DNA of 64,000 bases from Leptospira ainlahdjerensis. Its GTDB lineage: Bacteria > Spirochaetota > Leptospiria > Leptospirales > Leptospiraceae. Made by a program: the position numbers and the translations under genes. Every line of letters starts with the position of its first letter. Within the stretch, counting starts at the first letter, position 1. Shown one piece after another: positions 63,608 to 64,000 of the stretch. The notes below the pieces were generated by a model. That model had not been told where the DNA came from, made no database searches, and worked only from the letters and a program-made list of their open reading frames with translations. The stretch is from NCBI RefSeq assembly GCF_016919175.1, contig NZ_JAFFPU010000041.1, positions 1 through 64,000 on the forward strand, read 5' to 3'.

Positions 63608-64000
63608 TCAAGGACAGGAAGTAGTCTCAACTTTGGTTTTCCAGAATGTGCCTTCCGCACCGGGGAAAGGCCAAAAATTCTTCATATCCGTTATCATCAA
63701 CTTCACCTTTGCCGCTACCACTGGATCGGTTTGGCAAATCTGAATCAGCTGATTATAATTGAATTGAGGCCCCATCAACCCCGAACTTATTTCCGCATAG
63801 TCTTCAGCGACATTCGAGGCCGAGTAAGTCGTCACGAAACCTGGAACCGGATTATTAAACTGAAGTAACGTTGGCGAAGACCAGTCCACGTTCGTTGAAT
63901 ATTCGACCGTATTGAGCGAAACCCAATCCGAATGAACGTCCATAAGAAAACCGCGTAACGTGAAATCGAAATTATGAGTGATTTCATGGTGAATAGATCT
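63608..64000 (-). CDS. C-terminal part of a zinc metallopeptidase (HEXXH), truncated at window end
   Basis: The frame is open from base 64000 to the stop at 63608, giving the last 130 residues. Reading in from the edge gives IHHEITHNFDF, a HEXXH zinc motif, and about 50 residues later TTYSASNVAEDYAEISSGL, matching the pattern of the putative zinc-binding metallopeptidase (Mx1-like) family in which an EDFAE-type segment supplies a further ligand. The protein start is outside the window, so any signal peptide is unseen. The internal ATG at 63943 is not the start because the active site lies before it. Confidence 0.7.
   Translation of the reverse strand, partial: RSIHHEITHNFDFTLRGFLMDVHSDWVSLNTVEYSTNVDWSSPTLLQFNNPVPGFVTTYSASNVAEDYAEISSGLMGPQFNYNQLIQICQTDPVVAAKVKLMITDMKNFWPFPGAEGTFWKTKVETTSCP

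Noticed and set aside
63461..63868. Plus-strand 135-codon frame near the right end
   Set aside because: It is largely antisense to the metallopeptidase frame, which carries a real HEXXH motif.

Overview
This 64-kb window is chromosomal DNA of a spirochaete, almost certainly a pathogenic-clade Leptospira. The evidence is gene content: spirochaete-style lipoproteins with relaxed lipoboxes, a FlaA-like flagellar sheath domain protein, an OmpL47-type Ig-like surface protein, very large PAS-rich histidine kinases, Lnt and LpxD for a Gram-negative-like envelope, and leucine biosynthesis genes. Base composition looks higher in G+C than L. interrogans (judged by eye, not calculated), which would suit the santarosai/weilii/borgpetersenii side of the clade. 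No phage, IS transposase, rRNA or CRISPR array is present.

Layout. 1-2.1 kb: a 7TM SpoIIE-type phosphatase whose last codons are repeated, inverted, at the window edge. 2.2-8.3 kb: tRNA modification (dusA, mnmC), a lipoprotein, and recQ. 8.3-13.2 kb: a probable inserted cassette (lipoprotein, ECF sigma factor, FecR-type anti-sigma factor, outer-membrane protein) flanked by 47-bp direct repeats made of the overlapping 3' ends of recQ and dinB. 13.2-17 kb: dinB, comF, an OmpL47-type protein and a FlaA-like protein. 17.7-24.1 kb: two divergent PAS histidine kinases. 24.1-25.3 kb: a thioesterase/MarR operon with a perfect 24-bp palindrome upstream. 25.9-28.4 kb: a DNA-repair cluster (AlkD-like, SPL-type radical SAM, Fpg/Nei-like). 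28.7-34.9 kb: a 2-hydroxyacid dehydrogenase, a LifO-like protein translationally coupled to lnt, an RNase H-fold nuclease and an MBL hydrolase. 35-40 kb: a membrane protein / giant histidine kinase / response regulator operon. 40.2-46 kb: a frameshifted lipoprotein, an SRPBCC protein, a prenyl diphosphate synthase, a SirB1-type protein, a transketolase N-half, and tRNA-Thr and tRNA-Tyr. 46.7-52.5 kb: an exported repeat-type protein, a zinc-ribbon PBP1A, a ChaN-like protein and an exported glutathione peroxidase. 52.6-64 kb: an oxidoreductase/LysR pair, small conserved proteins, a DMT exporter, lpxD, leuDC with a divergent LysR, and the C-terminal part of a zinc metallopeptidase running off the end.

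Five copies of a roughly 150-bp structured intergenic repeat (GTCGGAACTCCGAC at one end, GTAGGAACTCCTAC-type at the other, GC-rich hairpin in the middle) lie at about 17.3, 25.4, 33.5, 41.8 and 60.0 kb in both orientations. They explain most of the larger non-coding gaps.

The most interesting unit is the recQ/dinB cassette. Its anti-sigma factor and outer-membrane protein share a short LKDGS-type module, suggesting a dedicated envelope-to-transcription signalling route that arrived as one piece.
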